Shown here one piece after another: positions 1 through 11,401 of a stretch of DNA of 64,000 nucleotides. Each line of letters opens with the position of its first letter. The stretch's first letter is position 1. The notes under the pieces are model-generated. The model had not been told where the DNA came from. It saw only the letters and a program-made list of their open reading frames with translations, and made no database searches. The stretch comes from Pseudomonas lundensis (lineage in GTDB: Bacteria; Pseudomonadota; Gammaproteobacteria; Pseudomonadales; Pseudomonadaceae). Position numbers and translations under genes: made by a program. The stretch spans positions 62,001-126,000 of the forward strand of contig NZ_JYKY01000008.1 of the NCBI RefSeq assembly GCF_001042985.1. Reading direction: 5' to 3'.

Positions 1-144
1 ACCGCCGAGGACTTGCAACAGGCGCTGGCCAAGATGGACGCGTTCATTGATGTCACCCCCCAGGATCTCGAAGAGCTGATCCGTACCAGTGAACACTACG
101 CCCGCCGCCGCAGCGTGGGCGAGGTACTTTCCCATGCCGACTGA
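1..144 (+). CDS. C-terminal end of a probable HPP-type membrane protein (partial)
   Basis: The reading frame is open from the first base and stops at 142-144, giving the last 47 residues of a protein that begins outside the window. The segment is hydrophilic, with an FIDVTPQDLEEL helix and an RRRSVGE stretch. From memory this resembles the linker that follows the HPP membrane domain in HPP/CBS-domain proteins. No CBS domain follows the stop in any frame, so the protein either naturally lacks one or has lost it. The family call rests on a short stretch and is uncertain. Confidence 0.35.
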   Translation, partial: TAEDLQQALAKMDAFIDVTPQDLEELIRTSEHYARRRSVGEVLSHAD

Positions 145-309
145 GCGCGTGCTGCGCATTGCCAAGGCCCCTGAACGATCCGCACGGTTACCCCTCAAAG
201 TCCTGCTAGGGTTATCGGTGCGTGGTCCGGGGCTTTATCTTGATGCCCTTGATGAGGTGGATCCGCGACCGCTGGACGCCCTCTTCAACGACCGTGATCA
301 AGGCTTGCA

Positions 310-1386
310 ATGCTCAAGACCATCGAAAATGAAATCTCAAAGCACGCCGCGCCTTCTGCTTTGCAAGCTGAATTTGCCCAACACGATTTTGAAAAGCTGC
401 GCACCTTCTGCAGGCTGACCTACATCGCCAGCATCGTGATCTGGCTACTGTTCGACCTGATTGTCAGCTTCAAGGGCCAGCAAGGCTTTACCGCCCTCTC
501 AATGCTCTATTTCGGAACCATGGTGGTGCTGACCATCGTGCTCGGGTTTATCCGCAAGGCCCGTCACTTCGACGTACTCAACCTGATTTATGTGCTGGTG
601 ATTACGTCGGGCATTCGCCTGATCGTGTTTGGCTTGCCCGATAACGCACAGCCCATCTGGTTGATCCTTGCCACGTCCAGCCTGCTGTACAACGCCTCGG
701 TGCTGCCCCTGAGCCGCTGGGGCTTTCTGTCGGTGGTCGGGGCGACCTGGGTCGTGCTCAACCCGTTTTTGATGACCGATGTCGAATTCTTCGACCTGCG
801 CGGCACGTTGATCCTGTGTTACTTCGTGTTTCTCAGCGGCCTGACCATTTACAGTTTTTTCAAGCTGCGGCAAATCAAACTCTACAACTACACCATGTCC
901 AAGCTGTTGCTGACTCAGGCGTACATCGACACCCTGACCGAGATCCCCAACCGACGTTCTTTCATGGCCCGCGCCACCGATTTGCTGACCCAGCTTCCGC
1001 GCGAACACGACCACTATCTGGCGATGATCGACATCGACAATTTTAAAAAAGTGAATGACCTGTACGGCCATGACATCGGCGATGAAGTGCTCAAGCGCAC
1101 AGCCGCCAGCATCAAAGCCGTCATGCGCGGGTATGAATATGCACGATTGGGGGGCGAAGAATTCGCAGTGTACCTATCCGGTGTGCGGCGCGAAGATGTC
1201 GAGGCACTGATGACGGCGCTGTGCAGCCGGGTGCGCAATGACCCGGCGGCCCATCCGGTGACCGTCAGCATCGGCCTGGTCAGGGTTGAGGATCAGGACA
1301 CCCTGAACCAGGCGCTGGCCAAGGCCGACAAAGCGCTGTACGCGTCAAAAAACGCTGGCAAAGACCGGTTTACGTTTCATCGTTAA
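310..1386 (+). CDS. Membrane-bound GGDEF diguanylate cyclase
   Basis: This probable diguanylate cyclase would make cyclic di-GMP from two GTP at the inner membrane. Residues about 35-185 hold roughly six hydrophobic helices with no periplasmic sensor domain. The GGDEF domain starts near residue 207 (DTLTEIPNRR), with DIDNFKKVND at about 241-250 and an active-site GGEEF at about 281-285. GGEEF is an accepted active variant. The inhibitory I-site RxxD expected nine residues before GGEEF reads MRGY, so product inhibition through that site is probably lost. ATG 310 has an AAGG about 10 bases upstream. No EAL domain is present. The signal sensed by the membrane part cannot be told. Confidence 0.9.
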   Translation: MLKTIENEISKHAAPSALQAEFAQHDFEKLRTFCRLTYIASIVIWLLFDLIVSFKGQQGFTALSMLYFGTMVVLTIVLGFIRKARHFDVLNLIYVLVITSGIRLIVFGLPDNAQPIWLILATSSLLYNASVLPLSRWGFLSVVGATWVVLNPFLMTDVEFFDLRGTLILCYFVFLSGLTIYSFFKLRQIKLYNYTMSKLLLTQAYIDTLTEIPNRRSFMARATDLLTQLPREHDHYLAMIDIDNFKKVNDLYGHDIGDEVLKRTAASIKAVMRGYEYARLGGEEFAVYLSGVRREDVEALMTALCSRVRNDPAAHPVTVSIGLVRVEDQDTLNQALAKADKALYASKNAGKDRFTFHR

Positions 1387-1398
1387 CCCCCCACGGCG

Positions 1399-2907
1399 TT
1401 ACGGCTTGTCAGCCTTTTCACGGGCGCTCAGATCGGTGTTGCCGTCCCAGCCACCGCCCAGCGCGGCAATCAGTTTCACGCTGGCAAGCAAACGATTTTG
1501 CTCCAGCGTGAGCATGGTGCGCTCCGCATTCAGGGCCGTGGCTTGCACCACCACCACATCCAGATAGGCAATCAAACCGGCCTTGTACTGATTGCGGGTC
1601 AAACGCAGTGACTCGCGGGCCGACTCCAGCGCCTGACGTTGCACCACGGCCTCGTCCTCCAGCACTTTCAACTGCGCCAGGTAATTTTCCACCTCGCGAA
1701 AACCATCCAGCACGGTCTGGCGGTATTTGGCGACCGTCTGGTCGTAGACCGCTTCATTGCGATCCACTTCAGCCGAGCGCTGGCCCCCGTCGAACAACGG
1801 CAGCGACAGTTTAGGCCCCACCGACCAGAAGCGGTTCGGCACGCTGATCCAGTCTTCGTAGGTACTGCTGCTGTACCCGCCCTGCAAGCTCAGGCTGAAA
1901 TCCGGGTAGTAGGCCGCCTTGGCCACGCCGATATTGGCGTTGGCGGCTATGATCGCGCGCTCTGCCGACGCGATGTCCGGACGCCGCTCCAGCCACTGTG
2001 AGGGCACGCTCAGGGGAATGGACGGCAACGCGGGCACGCTCTGGCTTTCAGCCAGCTTGAAACCGGCGGGCGGCTGACCGGTCAGCACTGCGATTGCGTT
2101 TTCAAACTGCGCGCGTTGCCAGATCAGGTCGATCAGGTTGGCTTGAGTGTTGCGCAACTGGGTTTGCGCCTGGGCCACGGCATCTTTGCCGGAGATCCCG
2201 GCCCGGTACTGGTTTTCGCTCATTTTCAGCGAACGCTCATAGGCCTGTACGGTGGCCTCCAGCAAGCGCTTTTGCTGGTCGATCACCCGCAATTGCAGGT
2301 AGTTCTGCACCAGCTCGGACTGCTGGCTCAGGCGCATGGCGGCCAGATCGGCCAGGCTGGCTTCGGCGCTGGCGGTGTCGGCCTCCAGCCCGCGTCGCAA
2401 TTTGCCCCACACGTCAGCCTCCCAGCTCACGCCGACCTGGGCGTTGAGGGTGTCGCGAATGCCGCTGCTGGAACTGGTCAGGCTGGAATTGGAACTGCCC
2501 GTGCCCTGACTCGAACGGGTCTTGCCCACGCTCAGGTCGGCACTGGGAAAGAACGCACCGCGCGCGCTGCGCACCAGGGCTTGGGCCTGACGGAACTGGG
2601 CTTCGGACTGCGCCACGGTCTGGTTGGAGCGGTTGAGGGATTCCACCAGCCCGTTGAGCTGGGGATCACCGTACAACTCCCACCACGCACCTCTTTCCAG
2701 CGCATCGCCGGGGGTGGCCTGGCGCCAGCCCGCGGCTTCCTTGAAGGCCACCGGCGTGGCCGCTTCGGGGCGCTGATAATCCGGGCCAACGGCGCAGGCA
2801 CTGAGCAACAGCCCGGACAACACCAGCCCCAGCAGGCGCGAGCCACGGGCCAACGCCCAACGTTGAGGCGACAAGGCCGGGGCAAGGTCAAGCAAACGAG
2901 ACGTCAT
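1399..2907 (-). CDS. opmB: Outer-membrane efflux lipoprotein OpmB
   Basis: This is an outer-membrane channel of the TolC/OprM (NodT) family, 502 residues, the usual length. It forms the exit duct for the RND pump encoded just upstream. A signal sequence ends in an LSAC lipobox followed by AVGPDYxxP, the typical mature start of OprM-like lipoproteins. Two long coiled-coil repeats follow, each with the family pattern (FREVENYLAQL near residue 400). The start overlaps the end of the muxC-like gene by 4 bases (ATGA), so it is the last gene of a translationally coupled four-gene operon. The order MFP-RND-RND-OMF matches P. aeruginosa muxABC-opmB. Confidence 0.88.
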   Translation of the reverse strand: MTSRLLDLAPALSPQRWALARGSRLLGLVLSGLLLSACAVGPDYQRPEAATPVAFKEAAGWRQATPGDALERGAWWELYGDPQLNGLVESLNRSNQTVAQSEAQFRQAQALVRSARGAFFPSADLSVGKTRSSQGTGSSNSSLTSSSSGIRDTLNAQVGVSWEADVWGKLRRGLEADTASAEASLADLAAMRLSQQSELVQNYLQLRVIDQQKRLLEATVQAYERSLKMSENQYRAGISGKDAVAQAQTQLRNTQANLIDLIWQRAQFENAIAVLTGQPPAGFKLAESQSVPALPSIPLSVPSQWLERRPDIASAERAIIAANANIGVAKAAYYPDFSLSLQGGYSSSTYEDWISVPNRFWSVGPKLSLPLFDGGQRSAEVDRNEAVYDQTVAKYRQTVLDGFREVENYLAQLKVLEDEAVVQRQALESARESLRLTRNQYKAGLIAYLDVVVVQATALNAERTMLTLEQNRLLASVKLIAALGGGWDGNTDLSAREKADKP

Positions 2908-5900
2908 AGCGGAGTTTCCAGGGCTGCATCAGTGCGCACGCCGCGCCATTGGTTGAAGCGATGGCGCACACGGTCGAGATAGAGGTAAACCACCGGGGTG
3001 GTGTACAGGGTCAAAATCTGGCTGAAAATCAGGCCGCCGATAATGGTCAGACCCAGTGGCTGACGCATTTCTGCGCCTTCGGCATGGCTGAGCATCAGCG
3101 GCAAGGCGCCCAGCAAGGCGGCGAGCGTGGTCATCAGGATCGGCCGTAAACGTTGCAGGCAGGCACTGCGAATCGACTCCTGCGGGCTCATGCCCGCGTG
3201 GCGCTCCAGCTGCAAGGCCAGGTCGATCATCAGAATGGCGTTTTTCTTGACCACGCCGATCAACAGGAACAGCCCCAGCAGCGAGATCAGGCTGAACTCC
3301 CCGCCAGTGAGGTAAATGCTCAACAGCGCGCCCACCCCGGCCGAAGGCAAGGTCGAGAGAATGGTCAGCGGGTGAATGTAGCTTTCGTACAGAATCCCCA
3401 GCACCAGGTACACCGCCACCAGCGCGCCCAGGATCATAAACGGCTGGCTTTTTTGCGTGGCAGCAAAGGCATCGCCGGTGCCGGCCATTTTGGCGATCAC
3501 GTCTTCAGGCAAACCGAGTTTGGCAATGGCCCGCTCGATGGCCGCCGTGCCCTGCTCCAGCGACACGCCGTTGGCCAGGTCGAAGGCAATGGTTTCCGAG
3601 GCAAACTGCCCTTCGTGTTCGACCCGGTCGTCTTGCAGGCTGTTTTCATAATGGGCGATGGTGGACAGCGGGATGCGCTGCCCGTCCGCCGTGATGACTT
3701 GCACCTGATTCAGGGTTTCCGGGTCTCGGGCGTATTGGGGGTTGACCTCCATGACCACCCGGTACTGGTTCAGGCTGTCGTAAATGGTCGAAATCTGACG
3801 TTGGCTGTAGGCGTTGTTGAGCACGGCGGTGACCATGTTCATGTCCACCCCGAGGCGCTTGGCTTGATCGCGGTCGACCACCAGCGTGACTTGCTGCGCG
3901 CCGCGCCCCTCACGGGCGTCAATGGCGGTCAGCTCTGGCAGCGCCTTGAGGGCTTCGACCACTTTCGGGTACCAGGTGCGCAGCTCGCTGAGGTCGCCGC
4001 TTTGCAAGATGTACGAATATTGCGAACTGGTTTGCTCGCGACCGCCGCCAAACTGCAAATCCTGATCGGCCATCAACATCAGGCGCCCGCCCGGGACCTT
4101 AGGCAGGGTTTCGCGCAGGCGCTCAATGACCTTTTGCGCCGAAATCTTGCGCTCGGAAATCGGCTTGAGGCGCACGATCATGAGGGCGTTGTTGGTGCCA
4201 CCGTTGCCGCCAATGAAGCCCGCCACGCTCTCAACCGCCGGGTCAGCCAGCACGGCTTTGCGGAATATTTCCATCTTGGGCTGCATCACGCTGAACGACA
4301 GGCCGTCATCCCCGCGCACGAACCCGATCAATTGCCCGGTGTCCTGCTGCGGCATGAAGGTTTTGGGCACCACCACGTACAGCGCCACGTTGACCCCAAT
4401 GGTGACCAGCAAACTGAACAGGGTCAGCCGCTTGTGCCGCAGCACCCAGTCCAGGCTGCGGGCATAACCGTTGACCATGCGCTCGTTGAGCCTGTTGCTC
4501 CAGCGCTGCATGGCGTTTTCAGTGCCCGGCACATGGGGCTTGAGCCAGCGGGCGCAGAGCATCGGGGTCAAGGTCAGCGACACCACCAGCGACACCACGA
4601 TGGACGCGGCCAGGGTGATGGAGAACTCGCGGAACAGGCTTTCAATGATGCCGCCCATGAACAGGATCGACAGGAACACCGCCACCAGCGACACGTTCAT
4701 CGACAACAGGGTAAACCCGACTTCCTTCGCCCCCAGGTACGCCGCCTTCATCGGCGCGATCCCGGCATCGATGTGACGCGAGATGTTCTCCAGCACCACA
4801 ATCGCATCGTCCACCACCAGCCCCGTGGCCAGAATCAGCGCCATCAGCGACAGGTTGTTCAGCGAAAAACCGTAGAGGTACATGATGGCAAAGGTGCCCA
4901 CCAGCGAAACGGGTACGGCCAGCGTCGGAATCAGCGAAGCGCGAAAATTGCCGAGAAACAGGAACACCACCAGAATCACCAGCGCCACGGCGATCAGCAA
5001 GGTCATCTCCGCTTCATGCAAGGTGGCCTTGATCACCGGCGAGCGGTCCATGGCCAGGTTGAGTTTCACGCTGGCCGGCAACACCGCTTGCAGCGCAGGC
5101 AACTGGGCCTTGATCGCGTTCACGGTCTCGATAATGTTGGCACCCGCCTGCCGGTTGACCACCAGCAATACGGCCGCGTCATTGTTGAAAAAACCACTGT
5201 TGTAGCGGTCTTCCACACTGTCCTGAACCTTGGCCACATGGCTCAGGCGCAGCGCCGCGCCATCCTGATAGCGGATGATCAGCGGCTCGTAATCCTTGGC
5301 CTTCTCCAGTTGATCGTTGGCCTGAATCTGCCAATTACGCTCGCCATCGGACACCGCACCCTTGGGTCGGCGCACGTTGGCGTTGGCAATGGTGTTGCGC
5401 ACCTCGTCCAGCGACACGCCGTACTGGTTGAGCAATTGCGGCTCCAGCTCGATGCGCACGGCGGGCAGCGAACTGCCGCCGATCTGCACTTCGCCCACCC
5501 CCGGTACTTGCGACAGGCTTTGCGACAGGATGGTGGAGGCCAGGTCGTACAGCTCGCCCTTGGACAGCACATCCGAGGTCAGCGAAAGCACCATGATGGG
5601 CGCTTGCGACGGGTTGACCTTTTTGTAGGTCGGCATGCTGCGCATGCCGCTGGGCAACAGGTTGCGTGACGCGTTGATCGCCGCTTGCACTTCGCGGGCG
5701 GCGCCATTGATGTCTCGGTCCTGATCGAATTGCAGAATCACCCGCGTCGAGCCCTGACTCGAACGGCTGCTCATGGTGTTGACCCCGGCAATCGCGCCGA
5801 ATGAGCGTTCCAGCGGAGTGGCCACCGTGGAGGCCATGACCTCGGGGCTGGCGCCCGGCAAGCTGGCCGAGACCACGATCACCGGGAAGTCCATCTGTGG

Positions 5901-6011
5901 CAGGGGCGAAACCGGCAACAAGCCGAAACTGACCCCGCCCAGCAGCATGATCGCGAGGCTCAGCAGCAGGGTGGCAACGGGCCGCCGGATGAAAGGGCCG
6001 GACAGGTTCAT
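2904..6011 (-). CDS. muxC: RND multidrug efflux permease MuxC
   Basis: This 1035-residue inner-membrane proton/drug antiporter is the second of two tandem RND permeases. It begins [18 protein letters not shown], the MdtC-type N terminus, and has the full 12-helix, two-loop layout. The proton-relay Asp pair is in [17 protein letters not shown] (about residue 400), and a second large loop precedes the final helix block ([23 protein letters not shown]). MuxB- and MuxC-type permeases act together as heteromers in one pump, as do MdtB/MdtC in E. coli. Start and stop overlap the neighbours by 4 bases each. Confidence 0.9.
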   Translation of the reverse strand: MNLSGPFIRRPVATLLLSLAIMLLGGVSFGLLPVSPLPQMDFPVIVVSASLPGASPEVMASTVATPLERSFGAIAGVNTMSSRSSQGSTRVILQFDQDRDINGAAREVQAAINASRNLLPSGMRSMPTYKKVNPSQAPIMVLSLTSDVLSKGELYDLASTILSQSLSQVPGVGEVQIGGSSLPAVRIELEPQLLNQYGVSLDEVRNTIANANVRRPKGAVSDGERNWQIQANDQLEKAKDYEPLIIRYQDGAALRLSHVAKVQDSVEDRYNSGFFNNDAAVLLVVNRQAGANIIETVNAIKAQLPALQAVLPASVKLNLAMDRSPVIKATLHEAEMTLLIAVALVILVVFLFLGNFRASLIPTLAVPVSLVGTFAIMYLYGFSLNNLSLMALILATGLVVDDAIVVLENISRHIDAGIAPMKAAYLGAKEVGFTLLSMNVSLVAVFLSILFMGGIIESLFREFSITLAASIVVSLVVSLTLTPMLCARWLKPHVPGTENAMQRWSNRLNERMVNGYARSLDWVLRHKRLTLFSLLVTIGVNVALYVVVPKTFMPQQDTGQLIGFVRGDDGLSFSVMQPKMEIFRKAVLADPAVESVAGFIGGNGGTNNALMIVRLKPISERKISAQKVIERLRETLPKVPGGRLMLMADQDLQFGGGREQTSSQYSYILQSGDLSELRTWYPKVVEALKALPELTAIDAREGRGAQQVTLVVDRDQAKRLGVDMNMVTAVLNNAYSQRQISTIYDSLNQYRVVMEVNPQYARDPETLNQVQVITADGQRIPLSTIAHYENSLQDDRVEHEGQFASETIAFDLANGVSLEQGTAAIERAIAKLGLPEDVIAKMAGTGDAFAATQKSQPFMILGALVAVYLVLGILYESYIHPLTILSTLPSAGVGALLSIYLTGGEFSLISLLGLFLLIGVVKKNAILMIDLALQLERHAGMSPQESIRSACLQRLRPILMTTLAALLGALPLMLSHAEGAEMRQPLGLTIIGGLIFSQILTLYTTPVVYLYLDRVRHRFNQWRGVRTDAALETPL

Positions 6012-9000
6012 AGCGGCGCCTGCTCAGGTTCGCCCGCGTCACCGCGCCAGCGGCGGCCCAAGCGGTCGAAGTACAGGTAAATCACCGGCGTGGTGAACAG
6101 CGTCAATACCTGACTCACCAGCAAACCGCCGACCATGACCAGACCCAATGGCTGACGCAGTTCCGCGCCAGAGCCGGTGGCCAGCATCAACGGCACGGCC
6201 CCGAACAGGGCGGCCAGCGTGGTCATCAGGATCGGCCTGAAACGCAGCAAGGCGGCCTGATAAATCGCCTGTTCCGGGGCCATGCCCTGATTGCGCTCTG
6301 CGTCGAGGGCAAAGTCGATCATCATGATCGCGTTCTTTTTCACGATGCCGATCAACAGGATGATGCCGATGATGGCGATCATCCCCAGATCATTGCCGCT
6401 GAGGATCAGCGCCAGCAACGCCCCGACCGCTGCCGACGGCAAGGTCGACAGGATGGTGATCGGGTGAATGTAACTTTCGTAAAGCACACCGAGCACGATG
6501 TACATGGTCACCACCGCCGCCAGAATCAGCAGCAAGGTGCTCGACAACGAGGCCTGAAACGCTTGCGCCGCGCCCTGGAATTGGGTCTGCACGCCCACCG
6601 GCATGCCGATGTCTTTTTGCACCTGATCGATCAGCTCAACGGCTTGCCCCAGCGCCACGCCGGGGGCCAGATTGAACGACACCATGACGGACGGGAACTG
6701 GCCGATATGCGACACCGCCAGTTGCGCCTGACGCTCTTCGACCTTGGCCAGGCTGGACAAGCGCACCTGCCCGCCGTCGGTGGTTTTGACATGGATCTGG
6801 TCCAGCGCTTGCGGGCCGATTTTCTCGCCGTCTTGCGCCTGCAAGACCACGCGGTATTGGCTGGCCTGGGTGTAGATGGTGGAAATCTGCCGCTGACCGA
6901 AGGCGTCGTACAGCGCATCGGTGATATTGGCCACCGACACCCCGAGGCGCGAAGCGGCATCGCGGTCAATCACCAGGTACACCTGCAAGCCTTTGTCCTG
7001 CAGGTCGCTGGCGACATCCGTCAGCTCAGGCTGGTTGGACAACGCGGTGACCAGTTTTTGGCTCCAGGTGCTCAGCAAGTCGGCATCCGGGGATGACAGG
7101 CTGAATTGATACTGCGTACGGCTCACCCGGTCTTCAATGGTCAAGTCTTGCACCGGCTGCATGAACAGACGGATGCCCACCAATGTGTCGAGCTGCGGCT
7201 GCAGGCGCGCAATCACCTGCGCGGCGCTGTCGCTGCGTTCGCTGTGGGGCTTGAGGTTGATCAGCATGCGGCCGCTGTTGAGCGTGGCGTTATCGCCGTC
7301 GACACCGATGTACGACGACAGGCTTTCAACGTCCGGGTCTTGCAGGATGATTGCACCCAGCTCCTGCTGACGCTGGCTCATGGCGCCAAACGAAATCGAC
7401 TGCGGCGCTTCGGAAATGCCTTGTATCACCCCGGTGTCCTGCACCGGGAAGAAGCCCTTGGGCACGATCAGGTACAGAAACACCGTCAGGGCCAACGTGC
7501 CGATGGCCACCAGCAACGTCAGTGGCTGGTGCTTGAGTACCCACTGCAACAGGCGGCCATACTGCCCGATCATCCAGTCGATGAACGCACCGCTGGCCCG
7601 GTAAAAGCGGCCCTGCTCTTCTTCTTTGGGTTCAGGCTTGAGCAAACGCGCGCACATCATCGGCGTGAGGGTCAGCGACACCACCAGCGAGATCAGGATC
7701 GCCACCGCCAGGGTGATGGCAAACTCGCGGAACAACCGCCCCACCACGTCCGCCATGAACAGCAACGGAATCAACACGGCGATCAGCGACAGCGTCAGGG
7801 AAATCAGGGTAAAGCCAATCTGTTTGGCGCCTTTGAGCGCCGCCTGCATCGGGCTGTCGCCTTCCTCGATGTAGCGCGAGATGTTTTCCAACATCACGAT
7901 GGCATCGTCCACCACAAAGCCGGTGGCGATGGTGAGCGCCATCAAGGTCAGGTTATTGATGGAAAAACCCGCCAGGTACATCACGCCGAAGGTGCCGATC
8001 AATGACAGCGGCACGGCAATCGAGGGAATGAGGGTGGCGCTGGCACGGCGCAGAAACAGGAACGTGACCATCACCACCAGGGCGATGGCGATCAGCAGTT
8101 CATGCTGCACATCACGCACCGAAGCGCGAATGGTTTGCGTGCGGTCGGTGAGCACCGTGACGTCGATCCCCGCGGGCAAGTTGTCGGTGATGCTGGGCAG
8201 CAGCGCCTTGATGCGATCGACAACTTCGATCACGTTGGCGCCCGGCTGGCGCTGGATATTGAGCAGGACCGCCTGGTTCTCGTTGGCCCAGGCCGCGAGG
8301 CGCTCGTTTTCGGCGCCGTCGACAATCTCGGCCACGTCCTTGAGGCGCAAAGGCGCGCCGTTGTTGTAGGCGAGGATCAGCTCGGCGTATTCCTGCGGGG
8401 TTTTGAGCTGGTCGTTGGCGTCGAGCATCGACACCCGGGTCGGGCCGTCAAAGTTGCCCTTGGGCTGGTTGACGTTGGACGCACCGATCAACGCGCGCAC
8501 ATCGGCCAGATTCAGGCCGTTGGCCGCCAAGGCTTCAGGGTTGACTTTGATCCGCACCGCCTGACGCTGCCCGCCCGCGATGCTGACCATGCCCACGCCG
8601 CTGATCTGGGCGATCTTTTGCGCCATGCGCGTATCGACCAGGTCATTGAGCTTGGGCAGCAGCATGGTTTTGGAAGTAATGGCCAAGGTCAGTACCGGCG
8701 TATCGGCCGGGTTGACCTTGTTATACACCGGCGGTGCTGGCAAATCGCTCGGCAACAGGTTGCTCGCGGCATTGATCGCGGCCTGCACCTGCTGCTCGGC
8801 CACGTCCATGTTGATGTCGAGGTTGAAGCGCAAGGTCAGCACCGAAGCGCCGCCAGAGCTGGTGGACGCCATTTGCGTCAGCCCCGGCATCTGCCCGAAC
8901 TGGCGCTCCAGGGGCGCCGTCACGGCACTGGTCATCACATCCGGGCTGGCGCCGGGGTACAGCGTCATGACACGGATGGTCGGGTAATCCACCTGAGGCA

Positions 9001-9109
9001 AGGCCGATACCGGCAACAGGCGGTAGGCGATGATCCCGGACAACACGATGGCCAGCATGCACAGCGTGGTTGCGACTGGGCGCAGGATAAACAGCCGCGA
9101 CAGATTCAT
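6008..9109 (-). CDS. muxB: RND multidrug efflux permease MuxB
   Basis: This 1033-residue RND permease is the first of the tandem pair. It begins [19 protein letters not shown] and carries the Asp pair in [17 protein letters not shown]. The C-terminal half holds [17 protein letters not shown] and the conserved [10 protein letters not shown]. It is similar throughout to its downstream neighbour but clearly not a recent copy, fitting the ancient MuxB/MuxC (MdtB/MdtC) duplication. It sits between the membrane-fusion and MuxC genes with 4-base overlaps on both sides, so equal synthesis of the heteromeric pump parts is likely. Confidence 0.9.
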   Translation of the reverse strand: MNLSRLFILRPVATTLCMLAIVLSGIIAYRLLPVSALPQVDYPTIRVMTLYPGASPDVMTSAVTAPLERQFGQMPGLTQMASTSSGGASVLTLRFNLDINMDVAEQQVQAAINAASNLLPSDLPAPPVYNKVNPADTPVLTLAITSKTMLLPKLNDLVDTRMAQKIAQISGVGMVSIAGGQRQAVRIKVNPEALAANGLNLADVRALIGASNVNQPKGNFDGPTRVSMLDANDQLKTPQEYAELILAYNNGAPLRLKDVAEIVDGAENERLAAWANENQAVLLNIQRQPGANVIEVVDRIKALLPSITDNLPAGIDVTVLTDRTQTIRASVRDVQHELLIAIALVVMVTFLFLRRASATLIPSIAVPLSLIGTFGVMYLAGFSINNLTLMALTIATGFVVDDAIVMLENISRYIEEGDSPMQAALKGAKQIGFTLISLTLSLIAVLIPLLFMADVVGRLFREFAITLAVAILISLVVSLTLTPMMCARLLKPEPKEEEQGRFYRASGAFIDWMIGQYGRLLQWVLKHQPLTLLVAIGTLALTVFLYLIVPKGFFPVQDTGVIQGISEAPQSISFGAMSQRQQELGAIILQDPDVESLSSYIGVDGDNATLNSGRMLINLKPHSERSDSAAQVIARLQPQLDTLVGIRLFMQPVQDLTIEDRVSRTQYQFSLSSPDADLLSTWSQKLVTALSNQPELTDVASDLQDKGLQVYLVIDRDAASRLGVSVANITDALYDAFGQRQISTIYTQASQYRVVLQAQDGEKIGPQALDQIHVKTTDGGQVRLSSLAKVEERQAQLAVSHIGQFPSVMVSFNLAPGVALGQAVELIDQVQKDIGMPVGVQTQFQGAAQAFQASLSSTLLLILAAVVTMYIVLGVLYESYIHPITILSTLPSAAVGALLALILSGNDLGMIAIIGIILLIGIVKKNAIMMIDFALDAERNQGMAPEQAIYQAALLRFRPILMTTLAALFGAVPLMLATGSGAELRQPLGLVMVGGLLVSQVLTLFTTPVIYLYFDRLGRRWRGDAGEPEQAPL

Positions 9110-10416
9110 TCGTGGGCCTTGGTCTTGGCAGCGTCGGTGGCCGGGGTCGTAGCGTCACCCGCCGCTGGCCCGCCTTGCAGGTGCGATGCCGGGGTCGCAG
9201 GCACCTCGGCGCTGTCGTTGACCACTTCGACCGCGCCGCCATCACGCAGGCGGTCCGTGCCTTCAAGCACTACGCGGTCACCCGGCGCCAGCCCTTCTTC
9301 AATCACGGTGACGTCGCCGTCAGTGGCGCCCACTTTGATGCTGCGAATCTTGACCTTGTTGTCGCCGTCCAGGGCGTACACGAACGAACCGTTGGTGCCG
9401 AACTGAATAGCAGCCGAAGGCGCGAGAATCACATTTTTGAGGGTGTCGGCCAGCAAGCGCACGTTCACAAACTGATTGGGGAACAGCACCTGGTCACGGT
9501 TTTCGAACAGCGCCTTGAATTTCAGGGTGCCGGTGGTGATATCAATCTGGTTGTCGATGCTGCTCAACACACCCACTGCCAACTCTTTGCGGTCCCCGCG
9601 GTCCCACGCCTGAACCGGCAATTTGGCGCCCGAACGATAACGCGCGATCACCAGCGCCAGATCGTTCTCGGGCAAGGTGAAGCTGACCACAATCGGCTCG
9701 GTCTGGGTAATGACCACCAGCGCAGTGGTGTCGTTGGCCGCGACCAGATTGCCGACGTCCAGTTGGCGCAGGCCTACGCGGCCGCTGATGGGCGCGCGGA
9801 TCTTGGTGAATTCGAGGTTGAGCTTGGCGTCGTTGACCGCTGCCTGATTGGTTTTCACGGTGCCCTGGTACTGGCTGACCAACGCTTCGGCCGTGTCCAG
9901 TGTCTGCTTGGCGATACTGTCTTCGGCATACAGGCCGCGATAGCGCTGCACATCGACTTGAGCATTCTTGAGTTGGGCCTGGTTCTGCAACAGCGTGCCT
10001 TCGGCCTGGAGCAAGGCATTTTGGTAGCTGCGCGGATCGATTTCAGCCAGCAGGTCGCCCGCTTTGACCCTCTGCCCTTCCTTGAAGTAAACCTTGACCA
10101 ACTCCCCTGCCACGCGGCTGCGCACATTGATGGTGTTGAGCGCCGTCACGGTGCCCAGCGCCTTGTAGAACACCGGGAAATCCCCGCGCTTCACTTCAGA
10201 CACCCTTACCGGCACCGCCAGGGTCGAGCCGCCAAAACCGGGACGCATCATGCCCGACTTGCCGGTGTGCCCTTCAGGCTGGGCGCCCTGCTGTTTTTTC
10301 GACGAAGACGGCCACAGCCACCAGCACAGGCCGACGACGACCAACACGAGCAAAAGGCCAACCAGCCAGCGACGGGATTTGTGTGAAACAGTGGATTGCA
10401 TGGAGTGATCAACCAT
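9106..10416 (-). CDS. muxA: RND efflux periplasmic adaptor MuxA
   Basis: This membrane-fusion (adaptor) protein of 436 residues links the MuxB/MuxC permeases to the outer-membrane channel. An N-terminal anchor helix ([19 protein letters not shown]) is followed by the lipoyl half-motif ([13 protein letters not shown]), a helical hairpin, the second lipoyl half ([20 protein letters not shown]), a beta-barrel and a membrane-proximal domain. It heads the operon. ATG 10416 gives the longest frame and ATG 10401 (MQSTVSHK) is an equally possible start. Neither has a strong ribosome site, so the true start is unsure. The C-terminal 40 residues are Ala/Pro/Thr-rich and variable in the family. Confidence 0.88.
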   Translation of the reverse strand: MVDHSMQSTVSHKSRRWLVGLLLVLVVVGLCWWLWPSSSKKQQGAQPEGHTGKSGMMRPGFGGSTLAVPVRVSEVKRGDFPVFYKALGTVTALNTINVRSRVAGELVKVYFKEGQRVKAGDLLAEIDPRSYQNALLQAEGTLLQNQAQLKNAQVDVQRYRGLYAEDSIAKQTLDTAEALVSQYQGTVKTNQAAVNDAKLNLEFTKIRAPISGRVGLRQLDVGNLVAANDTTALVVITQTEPIVVSFTLPENDLALVIARYRSGAKLPVQAWDRGDRKELAVGVLSSIDNQIDITTGTLKFKALFENRDQVLFPNQFVNVRLLADTLKNVILAPSAAIQFGTNGSFVYALDGDNKVKIRSIKVGATDGDVTVIEEGLAPGDRVVLEGTDRLRDGGAVEVVNDSAEVPATPASHLQGGPAAGDATTPATDAAKTKAHE

Positions 10417-10576
10417 TGGGCGCGTGGGCTTATATTCAGGAAGGCTGAACGATAAGCAGTGTGGACCGTTAAGAAAAGGTTCTTTACCGGGTATTTACGT
10501 AAGCGGGGTGTCTGGGGCGGGTTCAGGGCAGCGATTTAGCGCTGTGCAGGCCAAAGCGACGCGAAGGGACTGAATA

Positions 10577-10609
10577 AAAACGGCCTGACAGTGACTGCCA
10601 GGCCGTTTT
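10577..10609 (-). terminator. Rho-independent terminator after tpx
   Basis: An 11-base perfect stem (CAGGCCGTTTT pairing with AAAACGGCCTG) with an 11-base loop ends in a T-rich run when read on the minus strand. It lies 18 bases past the tpx stop. Confidence 0.85.
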
Positions 10610-10626
10610 GCGTTGCAGGAGTGACC

Positions 10627-11127
10627 TTACTTCAGAACAGCCAGCGCTGCTTCGTAGTCCGGCTCATCAGCGATTTCTTTGACCAGCTCGCTGTGCAACA
10701 CATTGTCGTTTTCGTCCAGCACCACAACGGCACGGGCCGTCAGGCCTTTGAGCGGGCCGTCAGCAATGGCCACACCGTAGTTCTGAATGAACTCTGCGCC
10801 ACGCAGGGTCGACAGGTTTTTAACGTTTTCCAGGCCTTCTGCACCGCAGAAACGCGCCTGCGCAAAGGGCAGGTCAGCGGAGATGCACAGCACGACCGTA
10901 TTGGCGATCTCATTGGCCTTGGTGTTGAACGTGCGCACCGACGTGGCGCAGGTCGGGGTGTCAACGCTTGGGAAGATGTTCAGCACTTTGCGCTTGCCGG
11001 CAAAGTTTGCCAGCGTTACATCGGACAAATCACCCGCCACCAGCGAGAACGCAGGTGCCTTGGAGCCTACAGCTGGCAGCTGGCCGTTAACTTGAACAGG
11101 ATTGCCTTTAAGCGTCACTTGAGCCAT
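10627..11127 (-). CDS. tpx: Thiol peroxidase Tpx (atypical 2-Cys peroxiredoxin)
   Basis: Tpx reduces hydrogen peroxide and alkyl or lipid peroxides using thioredoxin as electron donor. The protein is 166 residues, the family length. The peroxidatic Cys60 sits in the conserved [10 protein letters not shown] motif and the resolving Cys94 in ARFCGAEG; a third cysteine, Cys81, lies in [12 protein letters not shown]. It is a single-gene unit on the minus strand with its own terminator. Tpx in E. coli is periplasm-associated, but no signal peptide is visible in this protein. Confidence 0.95.
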   Translation of the reverse strand: MAQVTLKGNPVQVNGQLPAVGSKAPAFSLVAGDLSDVTLANFAGKRKVLNIFPSVDTPTCATSVRTFNTKANEIANTVVLCISADLPFAQARFCGAEGLENVKNLSTLRGAEFIQNYGVAIADGPLKGLTARAVVVLDENDNVLHSELVKEIADEPDYEAALAVLK

Positions 11128-11362
11128 GAACGATGTCCTTCTTGACGGTTTTTGAAGAGGCCGAAGTTAAACACGAAACATTCCATCGACCTATGCCCCA
11201 CTTGCAAAATCTCATGCGGCCCATCACAAAAAGACGATTCTAGATAAATCGTTGAACAATCCCTACAGGTCAGGTGCATATCGCACGCCCTGAGCGCGCG
11301 TCGCGCACACGTGCTGCCAAGACGGGAGGCCACAGGCCAAGTGCCGATCGGCTGCGAGCGTG

Positions 11363-11387
11363 TTGGGGCATTGCTTCAATGCCCCAA
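11363..11387 (-). terminator. Hairpin after the DUF3313 lipoprotein gene
   Basis: A perfect 11-base inverted repeat (TTGGGGCATTG / CAATGCCCCAA) with a three-base loop lies 14 bases past the stop of the minus-strand gene. There is no long T run, so it may act as a weak terminator or an RNA-stabilising stem. Confidence 0.6.
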
Positions 11388-11401
11388 GCATCGAGGCTTC
11401 G

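Noticed and set aside
145..309. Frame from 89 to 418 spanning the gap before the GGDEF gene
   Set aside because: It overlaps the end of the upstream gene and the start of the cyclase gene, with no ribosome site or known domain.
3153..5669. 838-codon open frame antisense to the muxC-like gene
   Set aside because: It mirrors a well-conserved RND permease, has His/Gln/Arg-rich composition typical of antisense frames in GC-rich DNA, and no recognisable domain.
8102..9406. 434-codon frame antisense to muxB/muxA
   Set aside because: It is a shadow of two conserved genes and crosses their boundary, with no ribosome site or family match.
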